Source: Branchiostoma floridae
Lineage: Eukaryota; Chordata; Leptocardii; Amphioxiformes; Branchiostomatidae
Direction of reading: 5' to 3'
Assembly: GCF_000003815.2 (NCBI RefSeq)
Contig: NC_049984.1
Coordinates: forward strand, 26,325,995 to 26,389,994
DNA length: 64,000 bases
This document shows, in pieces, positions 22,114-31,429 of the stretch. The notes beneath the pieces were generated by a model, which searched no databases, was not told where the DNA came from, and was given only the letters and a program-made list of their open reading frames with translations. How positions within the stretch are numbered: the stretch's first letter is position 1; every line of letters begins with the position of its first letter. The position numbers and the translations under genes were made by a program.

Positions 22114-22374
22114 TTAACATGTCGCAACATATTCCACTCTCTGGAGAAATCCAGGCACGCTGCGGTCTTCTGTTTGATCTCTTTGTTGTTTTGCTATTTC
22201 GGCCAGAGACATCCCGGCATGTTTTGATCTTCTCTTTTCCGAGGCGATCTTTTGGAAGACTGATTTTCCGGTAACACCGTCCTGACAACCTGAACGGAAT
22301 TCTTCCCGGGAAAAGTTGCCGAGTCTGTGTAGTCTTTCCCTTCTTGGAGGCTTGAACTGTGACCTTTGTTTCAA
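22114..22374 (-). CDS. Coding fragment (SVFQKIASEKRR...VPGFLQRVEYV)
   Basis: An 86-codon frame contains GKSVFQKIASEKRRSKHAGM and SVPGFLQRVEYV. This form (helical '-V-Y/F-x-K-x-x-S-E-x-R' then 'PGF-I/L-xx-V') recalls the middle of the same transposon-like family as the zinc segment at 20705-21110. There the PGF block normally follows the zinc finger, whereas here it lies upstream, so these are probably separate or rearranged copies. Confidence 0.4.
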   Translation of the reverse strand: MKQRSQFKPPRRERLHRLGNFSREEFRSGCQDGVTGKSVFQKIASEKRRSKHAGMSLAEIAKQQRDQTEDRSVPGFLQRVEYVATC

Positions 22375-22733
22375 ATGTTCACGATCGTTGTTATATAATG
22401 AGCACGGAGGTCATTGCGCCGGTGTCCAGCCTCCAGTCCTCTGTTTCCACGTCTTAGTCGGAGAGTCGTTTGAGTTTTCACATAGTCTCTGCATCCATGC
22501 TTGGACGGGACAGGGTGGTTTCAAGAAGTTGGACATGGACCTCCAAACATCTCCATGCTGCATCTATGCAATGTTCAGCCGTGTTGGATATACGGAGTTT
22601 ATCTTCTTCTATGTCACGTAGTCTCTGTTGAATAACTAACAACTCTGAACAGGTTTCTGTAAGATATGACGTATTTATATTAAGTACAGGAGGAGGCAAA
22701 GGTAACTATCTCAGGGAAGCGACTGGAAAATCT

Positions 22734-22900
22734 CTAATTGATCTTGAAAACTTTCTCCTTGATGTCTTCCAGGTAGCCTCCAAGAATAGGATAGTCTTCG
22801 AGACTGCAATCCTCTCCCACAATATCATCGTTCTTTTCTAACAAACCGGTTGCTTCTGATGTTTGAAACCCTTTGCGGGTTTTTAAACAGCTCATCCTGC
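22734..22900 (-). CDS. Ambiguous coding stretch
   Basis: The minus frame reads TGLLEKNDDIVGEDCSLEDY, then PILGGYLEDIKEKVFKIN and a stop. The plus strand of the same bases is also open (GNYLREATGKSLIDLENFLL...). The minus frame has the more natural acidic-helical composition. Family unknown. Confidence 0.25.
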
Positions 22901-23347
22901 AGAACATCTCTCAATCTCTGTTAACCCACGCTGATCTCTGCAGAATACGTTAACTGACGGGCCCTTTCCCTGTCTTTAGGTAACCTCTTCACCCCTGACG
23001 GCATGGTGTCAAACCGCAGACTGCCCAGTCTTGGTGTGTGTGGGACATGTCAAACCCAAAGAACTCGTCACGGTTAATCTGGATCAGGTTGTAATCTTAT
23101 CTGTTAGTTAATTTACCCAAGACACCTTACTCAACGTCGCACTTCGAATGAGCAGAAAATACAGGGGCCGATGCTTATGCTGCACAAATCACGTCTAATA
23201 CTTTTCCTTACTTTTCAAACTACATCACCGTGTTGGACATATCAGAAACCGACACATTTACCCCATGCACTTACATCGGCAAAACATCTCCTGTACTGGC
23301 ACAACCATATACAAGGATGCTTCTCGGAATATCATGGAATTTGTAAC

Positions 23348-23470
23348 CTTTTGAAATGTTATGCGTTGGCTAACTTCCGCGGGCGTTAGATTATTATCAT
23401 TAACTTCTTTCAATGTGTCATCTATTTTGTCCCGGTCCCACGTTTTCCTTTTTATTCTGGAATCTTTCAT
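23348..23470 (-). CDS. Psq-like helix-turn-helix exon
   Basis: The frame begins with an ATG and reads RIKRKTWDRDKIDDTLKEVN, then NNLTPAEVSQRITFQK, followed by a GTTACA donor. 'KRKTWD-x-DKI-xx-ALKEV-xx-N-x-L/MT' resembles the first helices of Psq/pogo DNA-binding domains. Such exons start Tigger/pogo transposases and some host factors; the rest of the protein was not found. Confidence 0.4.
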
Positions 23471-23569
23471 GTCCTGAAAATTTAATCAGAATATCCAACC
23501 ATGTCACATTTAAGAGGATAGAATTGCAAATATGAAAGTCTACTGGGACTGCCTTTGATGAATCCTAAT

Positions 23570-23715
23570 TGAATATGCCATATTTGGCCACTATGAATTT
23601 GATATTGGCTGTGCTGGCTACAGTTTTCACCTCACTTATGAATGAACCGACCGTTCGGCAGTAGGTCGACAAAGAGGCATCAGGGACGAATATCTGAAGG
23701 GTAAAGCTTCCAGCA
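23570..23715 (-). pseudogene. Paralogue of the C-terminal module at 38.6 kb
   Basis: DNA similarity to 38590-38700 is visible by eye (ATGCCAT-TTGGCCAC-ATGAATYTGATATTGGCTRT; CTGGCWACA-TTTTCACCTC). Translation gives TVGSFISEVKTVASTANIKF against GWFIGEVKSVASTIANIRF. A stop splits this copy. Confidence 0.55.
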
Positions 23716-23866
23716 TGGACCTAGTCAATCAATAACACGGGTTTACTCAACATGATGGGTGATCTTGTCATTATGCTCAAGGATGGGTTTGAGCCTAAGC
23801 ACCCTCATGTTAGGTTCACTTAATAGATATCTCTTGTCAAGACAGAACAGTCATGTTATTTATTAT

Positions 23867-24030
23867 TTACATGTTCAAGACAGCGAGGAAGTGTTCCAAC
23901 AGAAACCCGACGTAGTCCTCGCCATAATCCAGCAGCTCCTCCATGCCTTCCGGCCACTGGTTCCCGTTGAAGGCCAGGCAGAAGTAGTGGACAGCCTTCC
24001 TGTCAGCATCACCTTCATAGTCTAGTCTTG
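23867..24030 (-). CDS. Unrecognised exon (WPEGMEELLDYGEDYVGFLL)
   Basis: The frame reads RLDYEGDADRKAVHYFCLAF, then NGNQWPEGMEELLDYGEDY and an aromatic-rich end before a stop. Composition is strongly protein-like. Unassigned. Confidence 0.4.
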
Positions 24031-24430
24031 TGCGATGAAGAATATTAGGCATTCAATATTACTTTAATGAACAAATGAACAGATGCAAAAAATATGAAAA
24101 AAAACGTAATAGATATATTGTTAAGGAATAAAAATATGGAGCATCTCTACAATCAGACTAAGACTTATGATGTAACGTGTGTAATCATGAAAATGTTTCC
24201 GTTGGTCCTGCAAATAGAAGACGGTTTGGTGGACGTCTTTTAATCAGGAGATATGGTTGATTGGTAAATCTGTTATGAGGCTGTTAAGCTCAACAGTTAC
24301 TTGGGTCGTCACCTTCCCTAAATAACATGGTATTCACTACTTATTGAACACTTGAAATGTCATTGTAACCTTCAGAGAAAGAAAATGATTTTTTATACTT
24401 TTATATACACAGTCTGAAAAAATTGTTCAC

Positions 24431-24620
24431 CTTTGCCTTTCTTGTCAAGTGAAATGTCAAAACTGGAGGGTAGATGCCATAGATCTCACAAGTGTGAGAA
24501 TGGCTGTGTGCTGCTAACGTTTTAAAGTGGAGGTAACCATTCAGGACAGTACTATACTTGAACTGGACATCAAGCATGGTTTGGAAGTACACAGTGCCAA
24601 GAGCCAATGGCGACGTGGTC
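24431..24620 (-). CDS. Clean internal exon, function unknown
   Basis: A TTTCTACAG acceptor and GTGAAC donor bracket a 190-bp segment open in one frame: TTSPLALGTVYFQTMLDVQF, KYSTVLNGYLHFKTLAAHSH, and IYGIYPPVLTFHLTRKAK. No stop or frameshift. The His/aromatic-rich composition is not diagnostic. Confidence 0.45.
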
Positions 24621-24981
24621 CTGTAGAAAGGTACAAAATACACATGATAAACTTTGTAAATTTAATCCTATATAACTTGTGTTAAAAAGCAGTTACACAC
24701 AGTTACAGTTACATGTAATGTGTCTAGAAAACAGTGGGCTTTACGCTTGAGTTGTGACTCAGACTTTAGTGACTTCAGTAGGCTACCATATCTCTGCCCA
24801 TTATGCACTGCCGGCAGTGGCTTTGTGCCAGTTAAGTACAATTTCTGCGAACCTATAATTAAAATTGTAAACTATAGAGTATTTCAAAACAGGGTTAGTA
24901 TTCATTAGTAGTTTTGTTATGCATCTTTTTGTCCTTAGCATGCATGATTCGTTCAAAGTCCGTTTTCAAGCAAAGTTCGTT

Positions 24982-25102
24982 TCACGTGTGGTAGTCTCTC
25001 ATCAGGTGGGACGGATGTCGTCTCATCCTGGTAGGGTAGCGTCGCTTCTCGTTGACTTCTCTGTTGACTACTCGATCTGGTTCTGTAGTCTTTGCTTTGT
25101 AG
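24982..25102 (-). pseudogene. Basic retroelement-type C-terminal tail
   Basis: In frame with the DSPQSPQQSDT repeat, the sequence ends EKRRYPTRMRRHPSHLMRDY and HT before TGA. 'RYPTR-x-R-xx-P-xx-L-x-DY' is a common end of Ty3/gypsy polyproteins downstream of integrase. The integrase itself is not adjacent, so the link is by motif only. Confidence 0.45.
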
Positions 25103-25366
25103 TCTGACTGCTGGGGGCTCTGTGGGCTATCCATGTCTGACTGCTGGGGGCTCTATGGGCTATCCATGTCTGACTGCTGGGGGCTCTGTGGGCTATCCGT
25201 GTCTGACTGCTGGGGGCTCTGTGGGCTATCCGTGTCTGACTGCTGGGGGCTCTGTGGGCTATCCGTGTCTGACTGCTGGGGGCTCTGTGGGCTATCCGTG
25301 TCTGACTGCTGGGGGCTCTGTGGGCTATCCGTGTCTGACTGCTGGGGGCTCTGTGGGCTATCCGTA
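25103..25366 (-). repeat. 33-bp coding minisatellite, 8 copies
   Basis: Eight consecutive 33-bp units (plus strand TCTGACTGCTGGGGGCTCTG followed by TGGGCTATCCRTG). On the minus strand they encode (DSPQSPQQSDT)n in frame with the basic tail at 24982-25102. A second minus frame, RIAHRAPSSQT, is in frame with the LINE relic. Only 1-2 positions vary between units. Confidence 0.9.
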
Positions 25367-25369
25367 GCA

Positions 25370-25490
25370 GTAAGTGAGCTTTACTTGTAATGTTATTTAT
25401 ATGGTTGGACCGTGATAGTTGGTTATTTAAGGTAACACCCAAGTCTCGACTGTGGGCATGTCGGAAAAGTGGCATAGCAACATCAAGGAA
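25370..25490 (-). pseudogene. LINE reverse-transcriptase C-terminal scrap
   Basis: The frame reads HSRDLGVTLNNQLSRSNHIN and then NITSKAH. 'LGV-x-LD-x-x-L-x-W/S-x-x-HI-xx-I-xx-KA' is the block after the RT catalytic motifs in CR1/jockey LINEs. It abuts the 33-bp array, in frame with one of its readings. Confidence 0.65.
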
Positions 25491-25600
25491 TGATTTCGAA
25501 TGGGTCCTCAATCTTCGGCTCTTCTACCAGTTGTTCTGTTTCATGTCTGAGATCGGGAACTGTGTGATTACCTTTTGTTGTGTATAGGGAGATGTCACTG

Positions 25601-26074
25601 TCAAATGTACAGATGATTTCCTCTAACACTCCGAGGCTGTTGCCTTCTCACTGTTGCGCTCGTCTTGTTTTGCCCCAACCGTGTCAGACCATCCTTCGCC
25701 TTGTTCAGGAATTCCATAGCAAGATATTTTGGTATATTCTTGCCAAGCAGTCCATGGGCGTTGATGGTCTTGTTGTGAAGAATGGCAGCAAAAAGTGAAT
25801 TATGTTGTGCTATGTACCGGAATGTCAGGGCTTTGTAATGGTTGTTTGTTTTGGAAGTACTGTTTCCGTCTCCTTCCTTCACAGCATCATTTTTGACAAG
25901 ATCAAACAGTCTTCCTCTTGCCACTGAACAGTTATAGTTATATTGGAAATCTTCCTTCCCTTTCTCCATTTCAATCTTACTGTCTGGCTGCTGCTTCTCT
26001 TCTACTTGGAATTGTACATCAACAACAACATCCATTTCCTCTTCCGCTAAATCTTCTTGCACCTGTGCTGCCAA
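25601..26074 (-). CDS. DUF6589-like protein fragment
   Basis: A 157-codon frame contains INAHGLLGKNIPKYLAMEFL, then NKAKDGLTRLGQNKTSATVR. This corresponds to the DUF6589 block '-R-F-x-N-T/S-HG-x-x-G-x-NIP-x-D-L-x-ME-x-LN...LG-x-N-xT'. Family function is unknown; members are abundant and transposon-like in cnidarians, lancelets and molluscs. The acidic N-terminal part (LAEEEMDVVVDVQF) is unusual. A stop follows NHLYI, so the protein is truncated. Confidence 0.5.
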   Translation of the reverse strand: MAAQVQEDLAEEEMDVVVDVQFQVEEKQQPDSKIEMEKGKEDFQYNYNCSVARGRLFDLVKNDAVKEGDGNSTSKTNNHYKALTFRYIAQHNSLFAAILHNKTINAHGLLGKNIPKYLAMEFLNKAKDGLTRLGQNKTSATVRRQQPRSVRGNHLYI

Positions 26075-26099
26075 TCTTTGCCTCTATGTCTATGTCTTC

Positions 26100-26235
26100 T
26101 CCATCACGCACCTTGTGTGGCATAGTGCTTTCTAACAGTCCAGCCTGGATAGCCACAGGCAACTCTTCCCTCAGGTATGACAGATGCATTACTCTCTACA
26201 TCATTCAGCACATCATCTGTGTTAAATGTGGCAGT
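26100..26235 (-). CDS. Conserved segment upstream of DUF6589-like frame
   Basis: The frame reads TDDVLNDVESNASVIPEGRV, then ACGYPGWTVRKHYATQ. A diverged copy lies at 44640-44780 (TNDVLNDLERNVSFIFACGY). Conservation between two distant copies supports a real protein segment. Confidence 0.45.
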
Positions 26236-26619
26236 ATGTGTTTGTGTACAACGCTGCCAATTACATTCTTCAATTAGTTACATTTTGCTTCTTTTTCAAA
26301 CACCTCAAGACCTCTAGGTGCACTGGCGTGTCTCTGTCAAGGTGGCAATTCCAGATCTCTTCTTTTCACCTGGTTCACATTGGTTTAAGATAGACTATGT
26401 GTTCTGTCTGTCTTTGATAAATAAACGCAAGGGGTACAACTTGTTTTCCAATGTCACCAATTGCCCAGATGAGACATTTCTAATTTTTATTGTTTGATGG
26501 AAAAACATGGACACAATCAGGTGCCATGAGTGATAACTTATAATCTGATACTTTTACACCAAATCAGTGTACATGGCGGAGTGGGAATGACGGAGAAAAA
26601 ACATGGACACATTCAGGTG

Positions 26620-27310
26620 TCATGAGTGAAATTTATGATCTGTGGCCCCTACACCACGACAGCGCGCAGAAAGTGAGGGGATACAGTAAAGCGAGTTGTA
26701 TAGAAAATAACAAGACAATAACAATAACGGCAGAATTTTAAGTCTCCTCAGGGCCATCTGTATGGCCCCTCTGACACTCTTATAATACAAAAAGGAACCG
26801 TAATCATTGAAGTGCAAACCATCATTTTCAAACAAGTTTGCACCGTGTCGGGCCACAGTTCGGGAATGCTGTCACCAGTGAATGTCGTTGGCTTTGTTGA
26901 CTTCATCTTTAATGTGATTGTCACAGTATTCTGCACAACGTGCATTGTAAGGAATACCCATAGGGTCGAAAACCCGTTTGACTGGCAAAGCTAGTACAAC
27001 TGCTTTGGCTGCCGTGAGATCTTGGATTTCTTCTGCAGTTTTTTACAACTCTGTGTGCCACCTCTGCTGGTTCATATGTCATGTTACAAAGATCATTACA
27101 CCCCAGCTCGAGATAACTATTTTGGCTGCAGGGAGGTTCCTAAGTGAAGAGCCGTAATCAAACGATTCCACTGTTGCGCCGGGTCTGAATCGGAAGGAGA
27201 TGTTACAATCTGCCCTGCGCGATGCTGTTAGTGTTCGACGTTGCACAAAAGAGTAAAGTCTGGAAATATATGCATGTCCAAGAAGAAGGACCTCTAGCGA
27301 GAGGGAGGGG
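26620..27310 (-). pseudogene. SGNH/GDSL hydrolase-like relic
   Basis: In order, across three frames: LEVLLLGHAYISRLYSFVQR (block I), LELGCNDL (block III, G-x-ND), VVLALPVKRVFDPMG, and NLFENDGLHFNDYGSFLYYK (block V, D-x-LH). The spacing fits an SGNH esterase, a domain used in some non-LTR and other invertebrate elements. The block I nucleophile position reads Ala (GHAY rather than GHSY). Frameshifts near 27110 and 27030 and a stop near 26880 make it a pseudogene. Confidence 0.6.
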
Positions 27311-27389
27311 TTGGTTGGTAGCACACCGGGATACCCTCCCTCTGCCATGACTAGCCGATAAAACCAAGTACTCATCGCAACGCAACCTA

Positions 27390-27529
27390 AACCTTGCTCA
27401 GGGTCGACAGCAATATGTTGATCGTCAGATTGCTGTCATGGGGCCATTGTCCACGAAGACCAAGGCAATGCCCAGTCCATGGACTAGGACCCCCGTAACA
27501 TGTGTTTCCAATTTCCACTTTTCGGACTC
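27390..27529 (-). pseudogene. Transposon-like gene copy 1, exon D
   Basis: After a GCCCACAG acceptor the frame reads SEKWKLETHVTGVLVHGLGI, then ALVFVDNGP. After a one-base frameshift near 27433 it resumes as HDSNLTINILLSTLSKV. It matches the exon at 57385-57547 (KTHVTGVLVHGLG...NLTCNVLLKTLRKV). The family continues elsewhere with a metal-binding-like core that is missing here. Confidence 0.6.
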
Positions 27530-27911
27530 CTGTGGGCACATTATAGAAATATCTACATGTTGATATTGACACAGTCATTCCATGTTCATGTACGTTACTG
27601 TGTGAGAATAGGTCATTTGAGAAAATCAAAACAACATTCGTCAAGGTGAAGCAACATGCGGACATGGCATTACAATTTACTAACGAATAACATGCGACAA
27701 TGAAAACAAAGCATACTTTGATGTCTGGGCGGCAGACATGAAGGCTTGCACAATATTGCCTAGCTAAAGCGCTAGCAGTCCAACAGCCGGGTCAGCTGCT
27801 TATTTTTCTAATTGTAAAGACATTAAAAATCCCGCTTCTCGATACAGCAATATAACTGCTAGAGCCCATTACAAGTTCTCAACGATTCAAAACGGGGAGA
27901 ACGGGCATTAC

Positions 27912-28041
27912 CTTTCTTTTTTGCTAGAAGTGGGGGATGGCAGTTTTGTTCTGATCCATCCCGTCGATGATTATGGACAGGATGGAGGCGGGGTCCTCAA
28001 GGGCTGCGTGGGCTTTGGACCAGTATACCTGTCGCTCCTTC
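27912..28041 (-). pseudogene. Transposon-like gene copy 1, exon C
   Basis: A 130-bp segment between a TACGCAG acceptor and a GTAATG donor reads KERQVYWSKAHAALEDPASI, then LSIIIDGMDQNKTAIPHF and a TAG. The SIIIDGMDQ-x-KT block is the hallmark of a transposon-like family which I believe Pfam lists as DUF7869 (from memory). The exon at 57786-57915 has the same length and splice sites. Confidence 0.65.
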
Positions 28042-28129
28042 CTGCGTATAGTAGAGTGAATTGTGCAGTATATTGTTAAATGTGTGTTACTGATTCATTA
28101 GGCCGTGGCTATGCATTTCTGACTATTTT

Positions 28130-29070
28130 TGTCCCGTAATGTCCAAGCAGTATGAGCAGAAGTGGATGTAGCGGCACGAGGTTGAACTTGAAGAGCACTA
28201 CCCTTTGTTGTATTTGTAGCAGGTCCTCACGGTTGTCTTCTGCTTACCCGCGGAGGTGTTGGTGCCCTTGAGCTTGTCGGCGTCGCCGTCGAAATAATAG
28301 TCCTTGATTTCCGTCCAGTCGTTGTTCCACTTCGTGGGGTCGCGGAGGGCGTGGGTGATAGCCGCATGGTGAAACGCCCTGACGACCGGCCAGCGGTAAC
28401 GCGCCAGCCGGTGGCAGGTGAGCTGGAGCAAGGCCAGGCGGCCCCTGGCTTCCCAGGCCGGGAGGTTGGGCGACAGAAGCAGCCCGCTGAGAAACTCCTC
28501 GGCGGAAAGGTCATCGTACTTCGTCCCTTCCGCGGACCCGCAGCCGAATACAAAGTGTTCAGGCGACAGAATCTTAGGCTTACCTTTCGTGCTGGTAGTG
28601 GTGGTCTTTTTGTCGTGCTGGGCGACGATCTCAACGACGTCTGGGTACTTCTAGGCGACCTTGGAGGCGAGATCCTTGTTCTGGCGGAGATGGTCGATGG
28701 TCAGGTCACCGGGGCCCAGTGTAGCCGCCTCCTCGGCCGACGGGCCGCCCTTGCCGGCGCCGGGCTGTTTCGTCTCGCCTGATGCGGAGGTAGGATCGCC
28801 GGTCTTCAGAGCACCAAGTCTCTTCTCCATAGCTGCCACCTCTTTTTGAAGCTCTGCTTCCGCGATTGCCTTCTCCAGCTCCGCCTTTCGCTTTTCCAAG
28901 ACGGCCATCGCAGACTCGGGGCTGGGGTCCTCGAGCTCGATGTGCGGCTTCTCCGCCGGCGGATCCTTGGTAATGCCCTGGCAGTGCTTGCCGTATTGGC
29001 CCGCCTTGTGACAGGACAGTGGTTCGCCACAACCGGAGCACTTCTTTACTCTTTTCGGGGTCCTCCCCAT
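28130..29070 (-). pseudogene. DIRS-type gag-like ORF, two in-frame stops
   Basis: One frame runs from an ATG (GRTPKRVKKCSGCGEPLSCH, a zinc-ribbon-like start) through an acidic coiled region (EKRKAELEKAIAEAELQKEV) to LARYRWPVVRAFHHAAITHA. It ends with a decayed C-x3-YN-x-G...C-x5-C-x-Y-x-H-x-C zinc motif. TAG codons at 28651-28653 and 28198-28200 interrupt it. The GC content is clearly higher than in neighbouring DNA. It lies between exons B and C of another gene and looks like a separate insertion. Confidence 0.6.
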
Positions 29071-29668
29071 GACTACGATGGAAGAAGGAAAGGAAGAAAC
29101 AGAGGGGACGGAGAAAGAAACTTTGGCGCGGAGACTCTGTGGTGCAGCCTGCCCCCTCGGATCTGATGGCGGGAGTGAACGGGGATCCCACGTGTAGGGT
29201 AGACCCTGGAAGCGACTGCATCCAATTAACAACTTTGATCCCCGGGGGGGCCCAAAGATCCACTATGACATAAGAATAAGGAGCAATGTGATGTTTCATT
29301 TAAGCTAAATGAGCAACGTGCGATCAAATGAACAGGTATTTTAGTAATGCCCCTTTCCACTGCATGTACATGTAGATGGCGACCGCGCTGCGCTCTCACT
29401 GGTGCCTACAATGGATGTGTAATCCTCGATTTCATGCTGGATGTATCATACAAAAAGTAAAAACGTGAAAAGACAATGAAACACGCAAAACGTTAAAGTT
29501 TTTTTTTCCTACACAATTCGTTGAGCGAACTGAACAGTTATATGTAGCACAGAGAGCGTGGTGAGGTCGCAGTCTAATTGGAGAAAGGGGGTATAACACT
29601 ACATGTATCCACCAAATTTGAGAGAAACAAAGAAAATAACATTTTCGCATGAGATAATATCGACTTAC

Positions 29669-29790
29669 ATTTGTTACTGCCAGTGTAAGGTCTGGTCCTT
29701 CTTTATGGACGCCTTTTCCTCCAGCGTGGTGCCTTGCTCGTACGCCGTCTGTAGGTATTTGCAGACATCACAAATCCCAAGGCGATTTGT
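29669..29790 (-). pseudogene. Transposon-like gene copy 1, exon B
   Basis: A TTGTTTCAG acceptor and GTAAGT donor flank TNRLGICDVCKYLQTAYEQG, then TTLEEKASIKKDQTLHWQ and a TAA. 'L-C-x-V-C...T-T-xEEK-xx-I...H' is the zinc-like segment that precedes the YW-x-K...SIIIDGMDQ exon in this family. Confidence 0.55.
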
Positions 29791-30590
29791 CTGAAACAAC
29801 GCAGCTCTACTTTATGATGATGGTAGCTGCTAGACTGGACTTTAAATACAACACTACTACTACATGTAGTATGTCGCGGCTGGATACCTTTTCCGATATA
29901 CATGTTCCTCCGTAGTAAACCGCGCCGTCATGACTGAGAGATCCAGACTGCTGGTGTTCATATACAAGAATGAACAGTAGTGTTCGAACGTTCGTCTGTC
30001 CTTTCAGCAGAGGGTATACGTTTCTTTACAGGAAGGTGTTGCTAGCCCTTCCATGGGCAGTAGTGTTATCTTATTTCGAAATATGGGTTTCATTATGCTT
30101 GGTTACAACACATTTGGAGCAGTTACCACGAATACAAATCTACATAGGCGATAATGTTAAAATTAGCAAGTTCAGGGTGTCATAATCTCATCCGTGAACA
30201 TTCCAGGTCATAAGAACTCACCCCACACAGCAGCCCGCTATCTCAAGTGTCCAAAAGTCTAATCTTGAAACTTTCTGGCCAGCGCAACTATTCTTACGGT
30301 CAAACCTGCCGCCATCTTGCTTTTTCATGACGTCATTTTTGGGACTCAGCACTTCAAAATAGGGGTCAGCACAGGCCAAAAAGATGGACCAAAACCTAGT
30401 TTTTTGGCCAAATCTGAACATCTGCAACCTACACTGTCTCACCAATATGAAATGTTACTTACATTTTCCTGCTAAAAGTCGAAAATAGGCTAAAATACTG
30501 TATGGACTCGTTTGGGGCCCTCTGCGCCTGCGTCAATTAGGGTCATTGCCCTTTGTAAGCAAAATAGAGGGTATTGTAAGGCAAGTTTAC

Positions 30591-30893
30591 CTTGGGGATC
30601 GTCAGGCGAGGATGATCCTTTTCTCCACATCGTCAAGAAGGTGCTCTGCTATTGGCTTGTACATGTCTGTCCCGGCAAGACTCTGTCTTTACTTAACGTA
30701 CACACCGGGCCTCGTCATCGAAGATGGCAAGTTGATTGCATCCTTGTCCGGCATCTTATCACCGTAGCCCTCCGCAAACCTACGTAGCCAGCTGTGCGCT
30801 AGCCAGTACTGAGGGGTACGGTGAAAGGTGCCTGTATTTCGGTGAACCACCGTCCTCTTACCATTCAAGTAGTCGGACCGGTACGCGTAGAAG
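30591..30893 (-). pseudogene. Transposon-like gene copy 1, exon A
   Basis: A 303-bp segment between a CCCAACAG acceptor and a GTAAAC donor reads NGKRTVVHRNTGTFHRTPQY, then WLRRFAEGYGDKMPDKDAIN and LPSSMTRPGVYVK. TAA (30689-30691) and TGA (30602-30604) interrupt the frame. 'FAE-x-x-G...P...LPSS-x-T-x-x-x-VY' is the N-terminal block of the SIIIDGMDQ family. Exons A to D are in the expected order on one strand. Confidence 0.6.
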
Positions 30894-30974
30894 CTGTTGG
30901 GTAAAAAGGAAAAAAAAAGGTTAAACACAACTAGGTATAGGAGTATGTTAAGATTAATTGTACATCTAATACCT

Positions 30975-31335
30975 ACGTCACCTGTTCGAATATAGTGCGG
31001 TTTAATGTTGTATCATCCATTATAACTGCAGGGCTGTCTCCAGGACCCACCATCCCTTTCGTTGGACGGAAAATAAGTTTACCCCGCCGTACCCAAAATA
31101 TGTATTGATATATCGGCAAGTATTCATGGATATCCTGGCGTTCCATCTCTGCCCCACAAGGGCAGCATATAATCGCCCAATCACAGTGGTCCTTGAGACC
31201 CTTCCGTGGCACAAGCACGCCACAGCCAGCGTGGGTGCAGTCAACCCTCACCCGAGGGCAGTCTGTCATCAGGTGGTTCAGGATGTCCTCCACAGTCCCA
31301 GATGTCACACACCCAAACTGACGAATGTCAAGGAC
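30975..31335 (-). CDS. TRAF-type zinc-finger exon
   Basis: After a CTTTAAG acceptor the frame reads TVEDILNHLMTDCPRVRVDC, then THAGCGVLVPRKGLKDHCDW and AIICCPCGAEMERQDIHEYL. It follows the TRAF-type zinc-finger pattern (C-x5-C-xx-x-GC...P-R-x-x-L-x-x-H...C-x-C-G...R-x-D-x-x-x-H/E). TRAF zinc fingers act as spacers in ubiquitin ligases. No RING or MATH domain is visible; after GTAAAC near 31080 the frame is probably intronic. No stop interrupts the domain. Confidence 0.6.
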
Positions 31336-31429
31336 CTTAAAGCGTATTATGTAGATGAATGTAAGTGTTACTTTACCAATATACATATGCCGCCTATGCC
31401 GCAGTTGGCACTGCGCTGCCAAAGTCCAC

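Noticed and set aside
25103-25366. CRISPR-like array
   Set aside because: Units are directly adjacent with no variable spacers, so it is a minisatellite. None of the tandem arrays in the window has repeat-spacer structure.
28351-28782. Plus-strand 143-codon ORF in the GC-rich block
   Set aside because: Shadow of the minus-strand DIRS gag-like frame, which carries recognisable motifs.
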